Below, one piece after another: positions 1 through 8,913 of a stretch of DNA of 64,000 bases. A program made the position numbers and the translations under genes. The stretch's first letter is position 1. The number at the start of each line of letters is the position of its first letter. Below the pieces are notes generated by a model. The model worked only from the letters and a program-made list of their open reading frames with translations. It searched no databases and was not told the DNA's origin. Source of the stretch: Actinophytocola sp049647105 (GTDB lineage: Bacteria > Actinomycetota > Actinomycetes > Mycobacteriales > Pseudonocardiaceae); the NCBI RefSeq assembly GCF_049647105.1, contig NZ_JBARWZ010000155.1, forward strand, positions 1 to 64,000. The letters are read 5' to 3'.

Positions 1-31
1 GTCCTACGAGGACCGGGCGGCCTTCAGGAAG

Positions 32-913
32 TCAGTTTCCGCTCGTCTGCGTGAGAGTGGCGGCCTCCAGCTCCTTCTTCGCCTCGCCTGCCTCCAGGTC
101 GATGTGCTTCTTGCTGCGCCGCTCCCGCTTCTGCAGGTAGGTGGCGAGCCACGTCAGCAGCAGGCAGAGCCCGATGTAGATCGCGCCGACGACCAGCGCG
201 GTCGGCACGAACGGCCTGCTGAACAGGCCGTCGCCGCCGATGCGCTGTGCGAACCGCAGCAGCTCCTCGTAGGTGATGAGGAAGCCGAGCGCGGTGTCCT
301 TCAACAGCACGACCAGCTGGCTGATGATCGTCGGCATCATCGAGCGCAGCGCCTGCGGCAGCAGGATCATGACCATGACCTGCGTCTTGCGCATGCCGAG
401 CGCGTACGCGGCCTCGGACTGCCCGCGTGGCAGCGCCAGGATGCCCGCGCGGAACACCTCCGCGAGAACCGAGCCGTTGTAGAGCATGAGACCCAGCACC
501 ACGGCCATGTACGGCGACATGCTGACGCCGACCGTTGGCAGGCCATAGTAGAACAGGAACATCAGGACCAGCAGCGGGATGGCCCGGAACAGCTCCACGA
601 CGAAGGCGGACACCATCCGCAACGACCTGTGTTCCGACAGCCGGCCCGCCGCGAAGATCGCACCGAAGAGGAGCGCCAGCACGGCACCCAGGGCGAACGC
701 CTGCAACGTCGCCACGACCGCGGCGATCAGGTCCTCCTGGATCTTCGTGTACTGGATCCACTCCCACTTTTTAGCGGTGAACTGGCCGCTGTCGTAGAAC
801 CGCCAGCCGATGTAGCCGATGATGGCGACGAGCACGATGGTGCCGAACACCGCCAGAAAACGGTGCCGCACCCGCGCGCGCGGTCCCGGAGCGTCGAAAA
901 GAATGTTACTCAT
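32..913 (-). CDS. gluD: Glutamate ABC transporter permease GluD
   Basis: Second membrane subunit of a polar amino-acid importer of the HisM/GluD type (293 aa). An N-terminal membrane segment near residues 20-40 is followed by the permease core, with the EAA loop around the stretch GMRKTQ..LPQALR that contacts the ATPase. The C-terminus is a charged K/R/E-rich tail. I choose the ATG at 913 because GAGGAG lies just upstream; a longer in-frame reading to 1033 would only translate the tandem repeat between gluC and gluD. It is the last gene of the gluA-gluB-gluC-gluD order, as in Corynebacterium glutamicum. Inference: imports glutamate or a related amino acid. Confidence 0.9.
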   Translation of the reverse strand: MSNILFDAPGPRARVRHRFLAVFGTIVLVAIIGYIGWRFYDSGQFTAKKWEWIQYTKIQEDLIAAVVATLQAFALGAVLALLFGAIFAAGRLSEHRSLRMVSAFVVELFRAIPLLVLMFLFYYGLPTVGVSMSPYMAVVLGLMLYNGSVLAEVFRAGILALPRGQSEAAYALGMRKTQVMVMILLPQALRSMMPTIISQLVVLLKDTALGFLITYEELLRFAQRIGGDGLFSRPFVPTALVVGAIYIGLCLLLTWLATYLQKRERRSKKHIDLEAGEAKKELEAATLTQTSGN

Positions 914-962
914 GACCGCTCCTCGCAGGCTCCGAGCGTCCGCTCGCGGGTCGCCCAGCTTC

Positions 963-1043
963 GATGATTCGCTCCGCAGGCTCCGATGTGATGATTCGCT
1001 CCGCAAGCTCCGATGTGATGATTCGCTCCGCAAGCTCCGCTCA
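963..1043. repeat. Three tandem copies of a 27-nt unit between gluC and gluD
   Basis: Units begin at 963, 990 and 1017 and differ by only a few bases; the last runs into the gluC stop codon (1041-1043). On the coding (minus) strand each unit carries GGAGC(T/C)TGCGGAGCGAATC. The gluD ribosome-binding region (about 914-938) reads GGAGCCTGCGAGGAGCGGTC before the ATG, so the array looks like duplications of the gluD initiation region without the start codon. Confidence 0.9.
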
Positions 1044-1688
1044 TCGGGCCACGCTCCAACGCTTCTCGAGAGTCCGCTGCACCAGCGTCAGCACCATGAC
1101 CAGGATGATGAAGCCCAGTGCCACCCACAGCAGGCCGGCCAGCTGGTTCTCACCGTCGTCGGAGAGCACGGAGCGGATCCGGCCTGCCTCCGCGACGGAG
1201 AAACCGGCGGCGATGGTGGTGTTCTTGAGCAGGGCGATCAGCGTGCTCACCAGTGGCGGCACCACCGATCGCATCGCCTGCGGGAGGATGATGTGCGACA
1301 GCGACTGGCCGAACCTCAGGCCGAGTGCGCGGGCCGCTTCCGCCTGGCCGAGCGGCACCGTGTTGATGCCGGACCGCACGACCTCGCAGATGAACGCCGA
1401 GGTGTACACCGACAGCGACACCACGGCGGCGGTGAAGAAGGACATCTCGATGATGTCGAGGTACGGGTAGGCGAAGACGAAGAACAGGAACACCAGTGTC
1501 AGCGGGGTGTTCCGCACGAGCGTCACGTACAGCGTGCCCGCCGCCCTGAACACCGGCACGGGACTGACCCGCAGCATCGCCAGGAACAGACCGATTATGA
1601 GCGACGCGACGCCAGCGATCAGGAACAACTCGATCGTGGTGAGGAAGCCGTCACGGAACAACGGCCAGTAGTCGATCAGTATGTTCAT
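1041..1688 (-). CDS. gluC: Glutamate ABC transporter permease GluC
   Basis: First membrane subunit of the importer, 215 aa, the usual length of HisQ/GluC permeases. It has about five membrane spans and the EAA-type loop (ALGLRFGQ..LPQAMR) near the middle. The ATG at 1688 has GGGAAGG upstream and gives the typical short N-terminus (MNILIDYW); the longer in-frame extension to 1754 is not conserved in style. It is followed after a short repeat-bearing gap by gluD and preceded 83 nt upstream by gluB. Confidence 0.9.
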   Translation of the reverse strand: MNILIDYWPLFRDGFLTTIELFLIAGVASLIIGLFLAMLRVSPVPVFRAAGTLYVTLVRNTPLTLVFLFFVFAYPYLDIIEMSFFTAAVVSLSVYTSAFICEVVRSGINTVPLGQAEAARALGLRFGQSLSHIILPQAMRSVVPPLVSTLIALLKNTTIAAGFSVAEAGRIRSVLSDDGENQLAGLLWVALGFIILVMVLTLVQRTLEKRWSVAR

Positions 1689-1771
1689 CGGGCCTTCCCC
1701 GCTGTTTTCCTTGGGTGGTAAAGACGATGGGTGGCCACCCTTGCAGGTGACCACCCACCATCAGGGCTGGA

Positions 1772-2671
1772 TCAGTAGCGATCGATCGTCGGAGGCGTGG
1801 CCTTCGAGCCCGACTTGCCGAGCGTGCTGTCGTAGATGTCCTGCCAGGTGCCGTCTTCGATGGCGGCCTCCAGGATGTCGTTGACCGCGTCCCGGAGTGC
1901 CTTGTCGTCCAGCGGCAGGCCGATGCCGTACGGCTCCTCGGAGAACGTCTCGCCGATGACCTTCAGCGCGTCGGGGTCCTGCGCGGCGAAGCCCTTCAGG
2001 ATGGCGTCGTCGGTCGTGACCGCGTCGACCTCCTTGGTGGTCAGCTTGTCGACGCACTGCGAGTAGCCCTGGAACTCGACGATGTTCTCTGGCTCGGTCA
2101 GGCCCTCGTCGCGGACCCGCTGGATCGGCGTGGAGCCGGTCACCGAGCAGACCTTCTTGCCCTTCAGGGTGTCCTTGCCGGTGATCGAGTCATCGTCCTT
2201 GCGCACCAGCAGGTCCTGGCCGGCCACGAAGTACGGGCCCGCGAAGGAGATCTGCTGCTTGCGCTTGTCGTTGATCGTGTAGGTGCCGACGTAGTAGTCG
2301 ACGGTGCCGTTGGTGATGGCGGCCTCACGACCGGCGGACTGGACCGTCTTGTACTCGATCTTGTCCTTGCCGAAGCCCAGCTTGGCGGCGACCAGGCGCG
2401 CGATCTCGATGTCGAAACCGGAGTACTCACCCGTGGTCGGGTCCTTGTAGCCCAGGCCGGGCTGGTCCTCCTTGACACCGATGACGACCTTGCCGTTCTT
2501 CGTCATCCGGTCGAACGTCGGCGAGCCTTCGATCTTGACGTCGGTGGCGACCGCCGCCGTGGTCTTCGGGCCACCGCCGGTGACGTCGTCGGCCGGGGCG
2601 CCTTCTTTGCCACATGCCGTGAGGGCGAGGCCGCCGACCAGCAAGCCAATTGCAAGGGTACGAACCCTCAT
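1772..2671 (-). CDS. gluB: Glutamate-binding lipoprotein GluB
   Basis: Extracytoplasmic solute-binding protein of family 3 (299 aa). A lipoprotein signal peptide ends at Cys20 (LALTAC). The mature part carries the family 3 signature around GFDIEIARL and the second lobe with the IGETFSEEPYGIGL segment. It captures glutamate outside the membrane and delivers it to GluC/GluD. GGAG precedes the ATG at 2671. A GC-rich hairpin separates it from gluA upstream. Confidence 0.93.
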   Translation of the reverse strand: MRVRTLAIGLLVGGLALTACGKEGAPADDVTGGGPKTTAAVATDVKIEGSPTFDRMTKNGKVVIGVKEDQPGLGYKDPTTGEYSGFDIEIARLVAAKLGFGKDKIEYKTVQSAGREAAITNGTVDYYVGTYTINDKRKQQISFAGPYFVAGQDLLVRKDDDSITGKDTLKGKKVCSVTGSTPIQRVRDEGLTEPENIVEFQGYSQCVDKLTTKEVDAVTTDDAILKGFAAQDPDALKVIGETFSEEPYGIGLPLDDKALRDAVNDILEAAIEDGTWQDIYDSTLGKSGSKATPPTIDRY

Positions 2672-2698
2672 TGCTACTTCACTCCTGCTCTAGTTTGG

Positions 2699-2728
2699 TC
2701 GGGCGGCGCCGACGAGCACGCCGCCCGA
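2699..2728 (-). other. Intercistronic hairpin between gluA and gluB
   Basis: Perfect 10-bp inverted repeat (2699-2708 with 2719-2728, 10-nt loop) in the 65-nt gap between gluA and gluB on the minus strand. It has no T-tract. Such hairpins often stabilise the message of the abundant binding protein; that role is inferred. Confidence 0.6.
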
Positions 2729-2736
2729 GGGAGTCC

Positions 2737-3492
2737 TCAGTGTGTGAGGATCTTTCCAAGGAAATCCTTCGCCCTGTTCGACTTCGGTGCCGAGAAGAAC
2801 TCCTTCGGCGTCGAGTCCTCGACGATCTCCCCGTCGGCCATGAACACCACCCGGTGCGCCGCCCCGCGCGCGAAACCCATCTCGTGGGTGACGACCAGCA
2901 TGGTCATGCCCTCCTCGGCGAGGGTGGTCATGACGTCGAGCACCTCGTTGATCATCTCGGGGTCGAGTGCCGAGGTCGGCTCGTCGAAGAGCATGACCTT
3001 GGGCTTCATGGCGAGCGCACGGGCGATCGCGGCGCGCTGTTGCTGACCACCGGAGAGCTGAGCAGGGTACTTCTGCGCCTGGTTCGCGATGCCGACCCGC
3101 TCCAGCAGCTCCATCGCCGTCCGCTTCGCCTCCGGCTGCGCGATCTTGCGTACCTTGACCGGCGCCAGCATCACGTTGTCGAGGATCGTCTTGTGTGCGA
3201 AGAGGTTGAACGACTGGAAGACCATTCCGACGTCCGCCCGCAGGCTCGCGAGCTCCTTGCCCTCAGCCGGGAGCGGCTTGCCGTCGATCTCGATGAGACC
3301 GGAGTTGATCGGTTCGAGGCGGTTGATCGCGCGGCAGAGGGTGGACTTGCCGGAACCGGAGGGCCCGAGCACGACGACCACCTGGCCGCGCGGCACCTCG
3401 ATGTTGATGTTCTTGAGCACGTGGAGCTGTCCGAAGTACTTGTCCACCTCCACCATGCGGATCATGGGGGTGTCGGAAGCAGCCTCGGTCAT
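2737..3492 (-). CDS. gluA: Glutamate ABC transporter ATP-binding protein GluA
   Basis: Cytoplasmic ATPase of the importer (251 aa). Walker A GPSGSGKST is at residues 43-51, signature LSGGQQQR and Walker B VMLFDEPTS follow, and the switch His lies in VVTHEMGF. GGAGG is 4 nt before the ATG at 3492; a TTG at 3495 is possible but only 1 nt from the Shine-Dalgarno. It is the first gene of the glu operon and is divergent from miaB. Confidence 0.94.
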   Translation of the reverse strand: MTEAASDTPMIRMVEVDKYFGQLHVLKNINIEVPRGQVVVVLGPSGSGKSTLCRAINRLEPINSGLIEIDGKPLPAEGKELASLRADVGMVFQSFNLFAHKTILDNVMLAPVKVRKIAQPEAKRTAMELLERVGIANQAQKYPAQLSGGQQQRAAIARALAMKPKVMLFDEPTSALDPEMINEVLDVMTTLAEEGMTMLVVTHEMGFARGAAHRVVFMADGEIVEDSTPKEFFSAPKSNRAKDFLGKILTH

Positions 3493-3639
3493 CAATCCTC
3501 CACGTGCGTGCGTTCACCAGGCATGCTGAGGGTAGCGAGCCGGTAATGCGCGAAAACCTACCCCTACCGGATATGAAGTACATACAGTTCGACCACTCGC
3601 AAGGTCTCAATGCGGTCACGCGTACCCTCGGTTGCTGAG

Positions 3640-5112
3640 ATGAGCACTCGCACCTACCAGGTACGCACGTTCGGGTGTCAGATGAACGTGCACGACTCCG
3701 AGCGGCTGGCCGGCCTACTCGAAGACGCTGGTTACGCACCGGCCGGGAACGGCGGCGTGCCGGACATCATCGTGCTGAACACCTGCGCGGTCCGGGAGAA
3801 CGCGGACAACAAGCTGTACGGCAACCTTGGCCACTTGCGGCCAACCAAGATCGCGAACCCCGGCATGCAGATCGCCGTCGGCGGCTGCCTCGCGCAGAAG
3901 GACCGCGGCGAGATCGTCAAGAAGGCGCCGTGGGTGGATGTCGTGTTCGGCACCCACAACATCGGCGCACTGCCGGTGTTGCTGGAGCGGGCACGGCACA
4001 ATTCCGAGGCCCAGGTGGAGATCCTGGAGTCGCTCGAGACGTTCCCGTCCACACTGCCCGCACGCCGCGACTCCGCGCACTCCGGCTGGGTGTCGGTATC
4101 GGTCGGCTGCAACAACACCTGCACCTTCTGCATCGTGCCGTCGCTGCGTGGCAAGGAGAAGGATCGGCGCCCGGGCGACGTGCTGGCCGAGGTGGCCGCT
4201 CTGGTAGCGGAGGGTGTTCTCGAGGTCACCCTGCTGGGGCAGAATGTGAACTCGTACGGTGCCGAGTTCGGCGATCGGCTCGCGTTCGGCAAGTTGTTGC
4301 GGGCGTGTGGGGAGATCGAGGGCCTGGAGCGCGTGCGGTTCACCTCGCCGCACCCGAAGGACTTCACCGACGACGTCATCGCCGCGATGGCCGAGACGCC
4401 GAACGTGTGCCACCAGCTGCACATGCCGCTGCAGTCCGGTTCGGACCGGGTGCTGAAGGCGATGCGGCGGTCCTACCGGCAGGCGCGGTACCTGTCGATC
4501 ATCGACAACGTGCGTGCCGCGATGCCGGACGCCGCCATCACCACCGACATCATCGTGGGCTTCCCAGGCGAGACCGAGGAGGACTTCGAGGAGACGCTGC
4601 ACGTGGTGCGCGCGGCGAGGTTCTCGTCGGCGTTCACCTTCCAGTACTCGAAGCGCCCAGGCACGCCCGCGGCGTCGCTGCCGGACCAGCTGCCGAAGGA
4701 GGTGGTCCAGGCGCGCTTCGAGCGGCTGATCGCCGTGCAGGAGGAGGTGTCGTGGGCCGCGAACAAGGCGCTGGTCGGCAAGCAGGTCGAGGTGCTGGTG
4801 TCCACTGGGGAGGGCCGCAAGGACGCCGACACCCGGCGCATGTCGGGCCGTGCGCGGGACGGCCGCCTTGTGCACTTCGCGCCGGGCCAGGCGTCCGTGC
4901 GACCCGGCGACGTGGTCGAGACCGTGATCACCTACGGCGCGCCGCACCACCTGGTGGCCGACGGCGAGCTGGTGTCGCACCGGCGCACGCGCGCGGGCGA
5001 CAACCACGAGGAGGGCGTGCGTCCCCGCACGTCCGGTGTGGGGCTGGGCCTGCCGTCGTTCGGCCCGCCCGCGACGACGAGTGAACCGGTGGGTGGATGC
5101 GCAGTCCGATGA
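3640..5112 (+). CDS. miaB: tRNA-2-methylthio-N6-dimethylallyladenosine synthase MiaB
   Basis: Radical SAM methylthiotransferase that adds the 2-methylthio group to i6A37 of tRNAs; it acts after MiaA, encoded about 3 kb downstream. The MTTase domain has cluster-binding Cys13, Cys49 and Cys83. The radical SAM core has the CxxxCxxC motif (CNNTCTFC), and a TRAM-like domain closes the protein (MSGRARDGRLVHF). Start: ATG 3640 (MSTRTYQ, 490 aa) matches the family; an in-frame ATG at 3610 is an alternative. A short hydrophilic extension follows TRAM. It overlaps the next gene at ATGA. Confidence 0.94.
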   Translation: MSTRTYQVRTFGCQMNVHDSERLAGLLEDAGYAPAGNGGVPDIIVLNTCAVRENADNKLYGNLGHLRPTKIANPGMQIAVGGCLAQKDRGEIVKKAPWVDVVFGTHNIGALPVLLERARHNSEAQVEILESLETFPSTLPARRDSAHSGWVSVSVGCNNTCTFCIVPSLRGKEKDRRPGDVLAEVAALVAEGVLEVTLLGQNVNSYGAEFGDRLAFGKLLRACGEIEGLERVRFTSPHPKDFTDDVIAAMAETPNVCHQLHMPLQSGSDRVLKAMRRSYRQARYLSIIDNVRAAMPDAAITTDIIVGFPGETEEDFEETLHVVRAARFSSAFTFQYSKRPGTPAASLPDQLPKEVVQARFERLIAVQEEVSWAANKALVGKQVEVLVSTGEGRKDADTRRMSGRARDGRLVHFAPGQASVRPGDVVETVITYGAPHHLVADGELVSHRRTRAGDNHEEGVRPRTSGVGLGLPSFGPPATTSEPVGGCAVR

Positions 5113-5561
5113 CCGAGCCCGATGACCAGCTGCGTGACGAGATCGACGAGGTCGGTCACCGCGCGTCACGGACGGTCGAGCTGGGTGGTCGCGCGGTCGT
5201 GCTCGCGGTGGCCGTGTTCGTGCTGCTGGTGGGCCTGGTCCTGCCGTGGATGAACGGGGCCTCCGGCCTCGAGGTGCTGATCGGCCAGGAGACCGGCAAG
5301 GCGTCGATGGTGCCGAGGTTGTTCGCGGCGACGGCGCTGCTGTTCGGCGTGGTCGCGTCGGCACTGACGTTGATCACCCGGCGCTGGTTCTTCGCGTGGG
5401 TCGGCGCGGCGGGCGGCTGGTTCGCCTCCGTCGACGGCGTGCTGGCGATCTGGTCCCGCCAGTCGTCCGGCACCGCCCCTGGCATCGGCTTGATCATCGC
5501 GCTGGTGGCCATGATCGCGATCGCGATCATGATGTTCCGCACCGCCGCCTCCCGCAACTGA
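5109..5561 (+). CDS. Conserved membrane protein, Rv2732c-like
   Basis: Small integral membrane protein of about 150 aa. After a short acidic N-terminus (DDQLRDEIDE) there are four predicted hydrophobic segments, the first with VLAVAVFVLLVGLVLPW. The start at 5109 overlaps the miaB stop (ATGA); ATG 5097 with GGTGG upstream is an alternative. The position directly after miaB matches Rv2732c-Rv2733c in M. tuberculosis. No biochemical function is known to me. Confidence 0.8.
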   Translation: MTEPDDQLRDEIDEVGHRASRTVELGGRAVVLAVAVFVLLVGLVLPWMNGASGLEVLIGQETGKASMVPRLFAATALLFGVVASALTLITRRWFFAWVGAAGGWFASVDGVLAIWSRQSSGTAPGIGLIIALVAMIAIAIMMFRTAASRN

Positions 5562-5760
5562 CCCGCGAGTCCAACGTGCATGACTCGCGAGTCCAACGTG
5601 CATGACTCGCGAGTTCGACGCACACGACCCGCGAGTTCGACGCGCATGACTCGCGAGTTCGACGAACGGCTAACGGCCGTAGCCGCCTTTGTCGAACTCA
5701 GCGGTCGTGCGGGTTGGACTCGCGGGTCGTTTCGGTTGGACTCGCGCGGGACTCGCGGGG
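5561..5760. repeat. 22-nt-period intergenic repeat array (locus 1)
   Basis: Five adjacent 22-nt units run from 5561 to 5670, each an ACYCGCGAGTYC half followed by a 10-nt half (AACGTGCATG or close variants). Further degenerate ACTCGCG cores occur at about 5713-5757. The array fills the gap between two convergent genes. It shares its core with arrays at 40286-40378 and 61841-61974. Confidence 0.9.
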
Positions 5761-5761
5761 G

Positions 5762-7090
5762 TTAGCGGGTGGCTACCGCGGCTTCCGCCGCCGCCAGCCA
5801 CTCGCGCCACTGGGCGGCCTGCGCCTCGGCCTGCTCGGCGCGGCGCTTGTCGCCTGACGCACGGGCCTTGGCGGCCTGCGCCTCGTACTGCTCCACCCGC
5901 TCGCGGAACTGCGCGGCACGGGCCTCTGCCTCCGGGTCGGTGCGCCGCCACTGGGCGTCCGCGGCATGCCGGACCCGCTCCTCGACCGCCCGCAGCTTGC
6001 CCTCCAGCTCACGGATCCGGTCGCGGGGAACCTTGCCGATCTCCTCCCACCGCTCCTGGATCCGGTGCAGCTGCGCGCGGGCGGCGTCGAGGTCGGTGGC
6101 CGGGTTGATCTTCTCGGCCTCGACCAGCAGCGCCTCCTTGCGCTTGCCGTTCTCCACCAGCTCGGCGTCGCGCTCGTCGAACACCGAGGACCGGTGGCTG
6201 AAGAACTTGTCCTGCGCCGCGCGGAACTGCTGCCACAGCGCGTCGTCGGCCTCCTTCGGCGCGCGGCCCGCCGCCTTCCACTCGGTCATCAGCTCGCGGT
6301 AGCGCGCCGCGGTGCCGCCCCAGTCGTCGGAGTCGGACAGCTCCTCGGCGATCTTCACCAGTTCCAGCTTGCGGTCCTTCGCCGTCGCGCGCTGCCGGTC
6401 CAGATCGGCGAAGTGCGAGCCGCGCCTGCGGTTGAACGTGTCGCGGGCCTTCGAGAACCGCTTCCACAGCGCGTCGTCGGTCTTGCGGTCGACGCCCTTG
6501 ATCGTCTTCCACTCGTCGAGGATCCCGCGCAGCCGGTCACCGGCGGACTTCCACTGCGTGGACGACTCTGCGATCTTCTCGACCTCGTCGACCAGCGCCT
6601 GCTTGCGGGCGACGGCGGCCTGCCTGGCCTCGTCGCGCGCGTGCTTCACCGACTCGACGGCTTCCTGCGCCCGTCCCAGCACGTGGTCGATCCGTGCGTT
6701 CAACGCGGCCAGGTCACCGACGAGCGCGGCGTCGGCGAGGCTGTCCTTGATGTGCTTGGCGCTGGTCATGCTGTGCTTGGGGTCGCCGGAGCCCGCCTTG
6801 AGCCGTGCCTCGAGCAGCTCCACCTCGGTGCGCACGTCGTCGAACCGGCGCGCGTAGTGCGCGAGCCCCTCGGCAGGCTCCCCGGCCTGCCACGACCCGA
6901 TCGCGCGGTCCCCGTCCTCGGTCTTCACGTACACCGTGCCGTCGGCGTCGACCCGGCCCCACTTCTCCGGGTGTGCTGACGCCGAGGCGACCGGTGGCGC
7001 CGAGGGAGCGGGTGCGGAGGGTGCTGGTGCGGCGGGCGCCGCGACCGGCTCCTCGGTGCTCGTGGTGACGCTCGTGTCCTTCTCCGTCAT
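5762..7090 (-). CDS. DUF349 domain protein
   Basis: Cytoplasmic helical protein of 442 aa built from several DUF349 repeats, recognisable by recurrent W..AG.....D.LW..F..A.D.F patterns and mostly coiled-coil in character. The N-terminus (about 60 residues) is Ala/Pro-rich and disordered; the C-terminus is a highly charged Ala/Glu/Arg helix. ATG 7090 has GGGAGG upstream; the longer in-frame reading lacks a ribosome-binding site. The position corresponds to Rv2731 of M. tuberculosis. Function is not established. Confidence 0.85.
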   Translation of the reverse strand: MTEKDTSVTTSTEEPVAAPAAPAPSAPAPSAPPVASASAHPEKWGRVDADGTVYVKTEDGDRAIGSWQAGEPAEGLAHYARRFDDVRTEVELLEARLKAGSGDPKHSMTSAKHIKDSLADAALVGDLAALNARIDHVLGRAQEAVESVKHARDEARQAAVARKQALVDEVEKIAESSTQWKSAGDRLRGILDEWKTIKGVDRKTDDALWKRFSKARDTFNRRRGSHFADLDRQRATAKDRKLELVKIAEELSDSDDWGGTAARYRELMTEWKAAGRAPKEADDALWQQFRAAQDKFFSHRSSVFDERDAELVENGKRKEALLVEAEKINPATDLDAARAQLHRIQERWEEIGKVPRDRIRELEGKLRAVEERVRHAADAQWRRTDPEAEARAAQFRERVEQYEAQAAKARASGDKRRAEQAEAQAAQWREWLAAAEAAVATR

Positions 7091-7310
7091 GGCCCGTTCC
7101 TCCCGCTCGCTTGCCCGCGTCCCGCGGACCGCCCCGCTCTCGCGGGGCCTGGCAGTGTCGGTGCCGGACGCGTCGAATCGCACAGCACCCGCGCGCATTC
7201 AAACAGGTCACGCCGCGCCCCGGTACTCCACGGTTGAGACGGACAGCACAGGGTGACGCCGCGAGCCCGGAGAGTTCACGTTCGCGGGGTCATGGGTAGC
7301 CTCGGACCCC

Positions 7311-8012
7311 GTGATCGTCCGCGCCGCCGTCGTGCCGAACCCGCCGCTCCTGATACCGGAGCTCGTCGCGGGCACCGACGCCGACGTGACCGCCGTGCGG
7401 GCCGCCTGTCTGGCCGTCGCGACCCGCCTGACCAGCGCGGCAACGCGCTGGGTGGCGGTCGGCGCCGGCCCGGCCGGGGTGCTCGGCCCGGACGCGGCGG
7501 GTACCTTCGCCGGCTTCGGTGTCGACGTGGTGGTGCGCCTCGGCGGTGCGGCGTCGAGCGCGCCGGACCCCGCGATGCCGCTCCCCGCGCTGGTGGCGGG
7601 ATGGCTACGTGCACAGGTGGCCGCGGCGGAGGTCACCATGCACCTCGTGCCTCCCGACCTGTCCCCGGACGACTGCTACGCGCTGGGCGAACACCTCGCG
7701 GAAACCCCGGAGCCGGTCGGTCTCCTGGTCGTCGGCGACGGCTCCCACCGCCACGGTGACCACGCCCCCGGCAGGCCCGACGACCGCGCGGGCCCGTTCG
7801 ACGACGCCGTCCACGACGCACTCGCGAACGCCGACGCGAAGTCACTCATGGCACTCGACCCCGCTCTCGCGGGCGAGCTGGGTGCGGCGGGCCGCGCGCC
7901 GTGGCAGGTGCTCGCCGGCGTCCTCGGGCAGGGCGAGTGGGCCTCGGACGCCCGGCTGACGATTCCGTTCGGCGTGGCCTACCACCTCGCGGTCCTGGAC
8001 CCGGCCCGATGA
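7311..8012 (+). CDS. Class III extradiol dioxygenase-like protein (Rv2728c-like)
   Basis: A 233-aa protein that starts VRAAVVPNPPLLIPEL, typical of the actinobacterial group annotated as class III extradiol ring-cleavage dioxygenase subunit B-like. A possible metal-site segment is GDGSHRHGDHAPG. It starts with GTG and its stop overlaps the miaA start (ATGA), indicating translational coupling; the same pair (Rv2728c-miaA) is found in mycobacteria. Enzymatic activity is unproven. Confidence 0.8.
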   Translation: MIVRAAVVPNPPLLIPELVAGTDADVTAVRAACLAVATRLTSAATRWVAVGAGPAGVLGPDAAGTFAGFGVDVVVRLGGAASSAPDPAMPLPALVAGWLRAQVAAAEVTMHLVPPDLSPDDCYALGEHLAETPEPVGLLVVGDGSHRHGDHAPGRPDDRAGPFDDAVHDALANADAKSLMALDPALAGELGAAGRAPWQVLAGVLGQGEWASDARLTIPFGVAYHLAVLDPAR

Positions 8013-8908
8013 ACCCGATCGCCATCGTCGGGCCGACCGCCACCGGCAAGTCGGCACTCGCCATCGCGCTCGCCGAGGAGCTGGGTGGCGAGGTGGTCAA
8101 CGCCGACGCCATGCAGCTCTACCGCGGCATGGACATCGGCACCGCCAAGGTCACCGAGGAGGAGCGCAAGGGCGTCCCGCACCACCTGCTCGACGTCCTC
8201 GACGTCACCGAGGCCGCCTCCGTCGCCGCCTACCAGCGCGACGCCCGTGCGACCGTCGAGCGGCTCCTCGACGAGAACCGCGTGCCGATCCTCACCGGCG
8301 GCTCCGGCCTGTACGTGCGCGCGGTCCTCGACGAGCTGGAGTTCCCCGGCACCGACCCGGACATCCGCGCCCGCCTCGAACAGGAGCTGGCGGACGCCGG
8401 CCCGCAGCGGCTCCACGACCGGCTGGCGCGGCTGGACCCGGTCGCCGCGACCGCGATCCTGCCCAGCAACGGCCGCCGCGTGGTCCGCGCGCTGGAGGTC
8501 ATCGAGCTGACCGGCCGCCCGTTCTCCGCGACCATGCCCCGCCCCGGCCCTGCCCGGTACGACACCCTGCAGCTCGGCCTCGACCTCGACACCGAGGAAC
8601 TGGACCGCCGCGTCGACCTGCGCGTCACGCTCATGTTCGAACAGGGACTGGTCGACGAGGTCCGGCACCTGGAGAAACAGGGGCTGCGGACCGGCCGCAC
8701 CGCGTCCAGGGCCCTGGGTTACCAGCAGGTCCTCGACCAGTTCGACACCGACCACGACATGACGGCGGCCGCCGCCGCGACCGCGCGGGCCACCCGCCGG
8801 TTCGTCCGCCGCCAGCGCTCGTGGTTCCGCCGCGACCAGCGCATCGAGTGGCTGGACGCGACGGACCCCAACCTTCTGGGGACGGCGCTCGCGCGGTGTC
8901 TAGCCTGA
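8009..8908 (+). CDS. miaA: tRNA dimethylallyltransferase MiaA
   Basis: Transfers the dimethylallyl group to A37 of UNN-reading tRNAs, producing i6A, the substrate for MiaB. It is 299 aa with the P-loop GPTATGKS at residues 8-15, the DAMQLYRGMDIGTAK segment that holds catalytic residues, and the TGGSGLYVRA motif. The start overlaps the previous stop by ATGA. dapF follows at once. Confidence 0.95.
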   Translation: MNPIAIVGPTATGKSALAIALAEELGGEVVNADAMQLYRGMDIGTAKVTEEERKGVPHHLLDVLDVTEAASVAAYQRDARATVERLLDENRVPILTGGSGLYVRAVLDELEFPGTDPDIRARLEQELADAGPQRLHDRLARLDPVAATAILPSNGRRVVRALEVIELTGRPFSATMPRPGPARYDTLQLGLDLDTEELDRRVDLRVTLMFEQGLVDEVRHLEKQGLRTGRTASRALGYQQVLDQFDTDHDMTAAAAATARATRRFVRRQRSWFRRDQRIEWLDATDPNLLGTALARCLA

Positions 8909-8913
8909 GTGTT

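Noticed and set aside
24..767. Long ORF antiparallel-frame to gluD
   Set aside because: Arg/Gly/Ala-rich shadow translation; the gluD frame has membrane helices and family motifs.
5561..5670. CRISPR-like array
   Set aside because: Period is 22 nt with repeated, not unique, intervening halves, and no cas genes are near.
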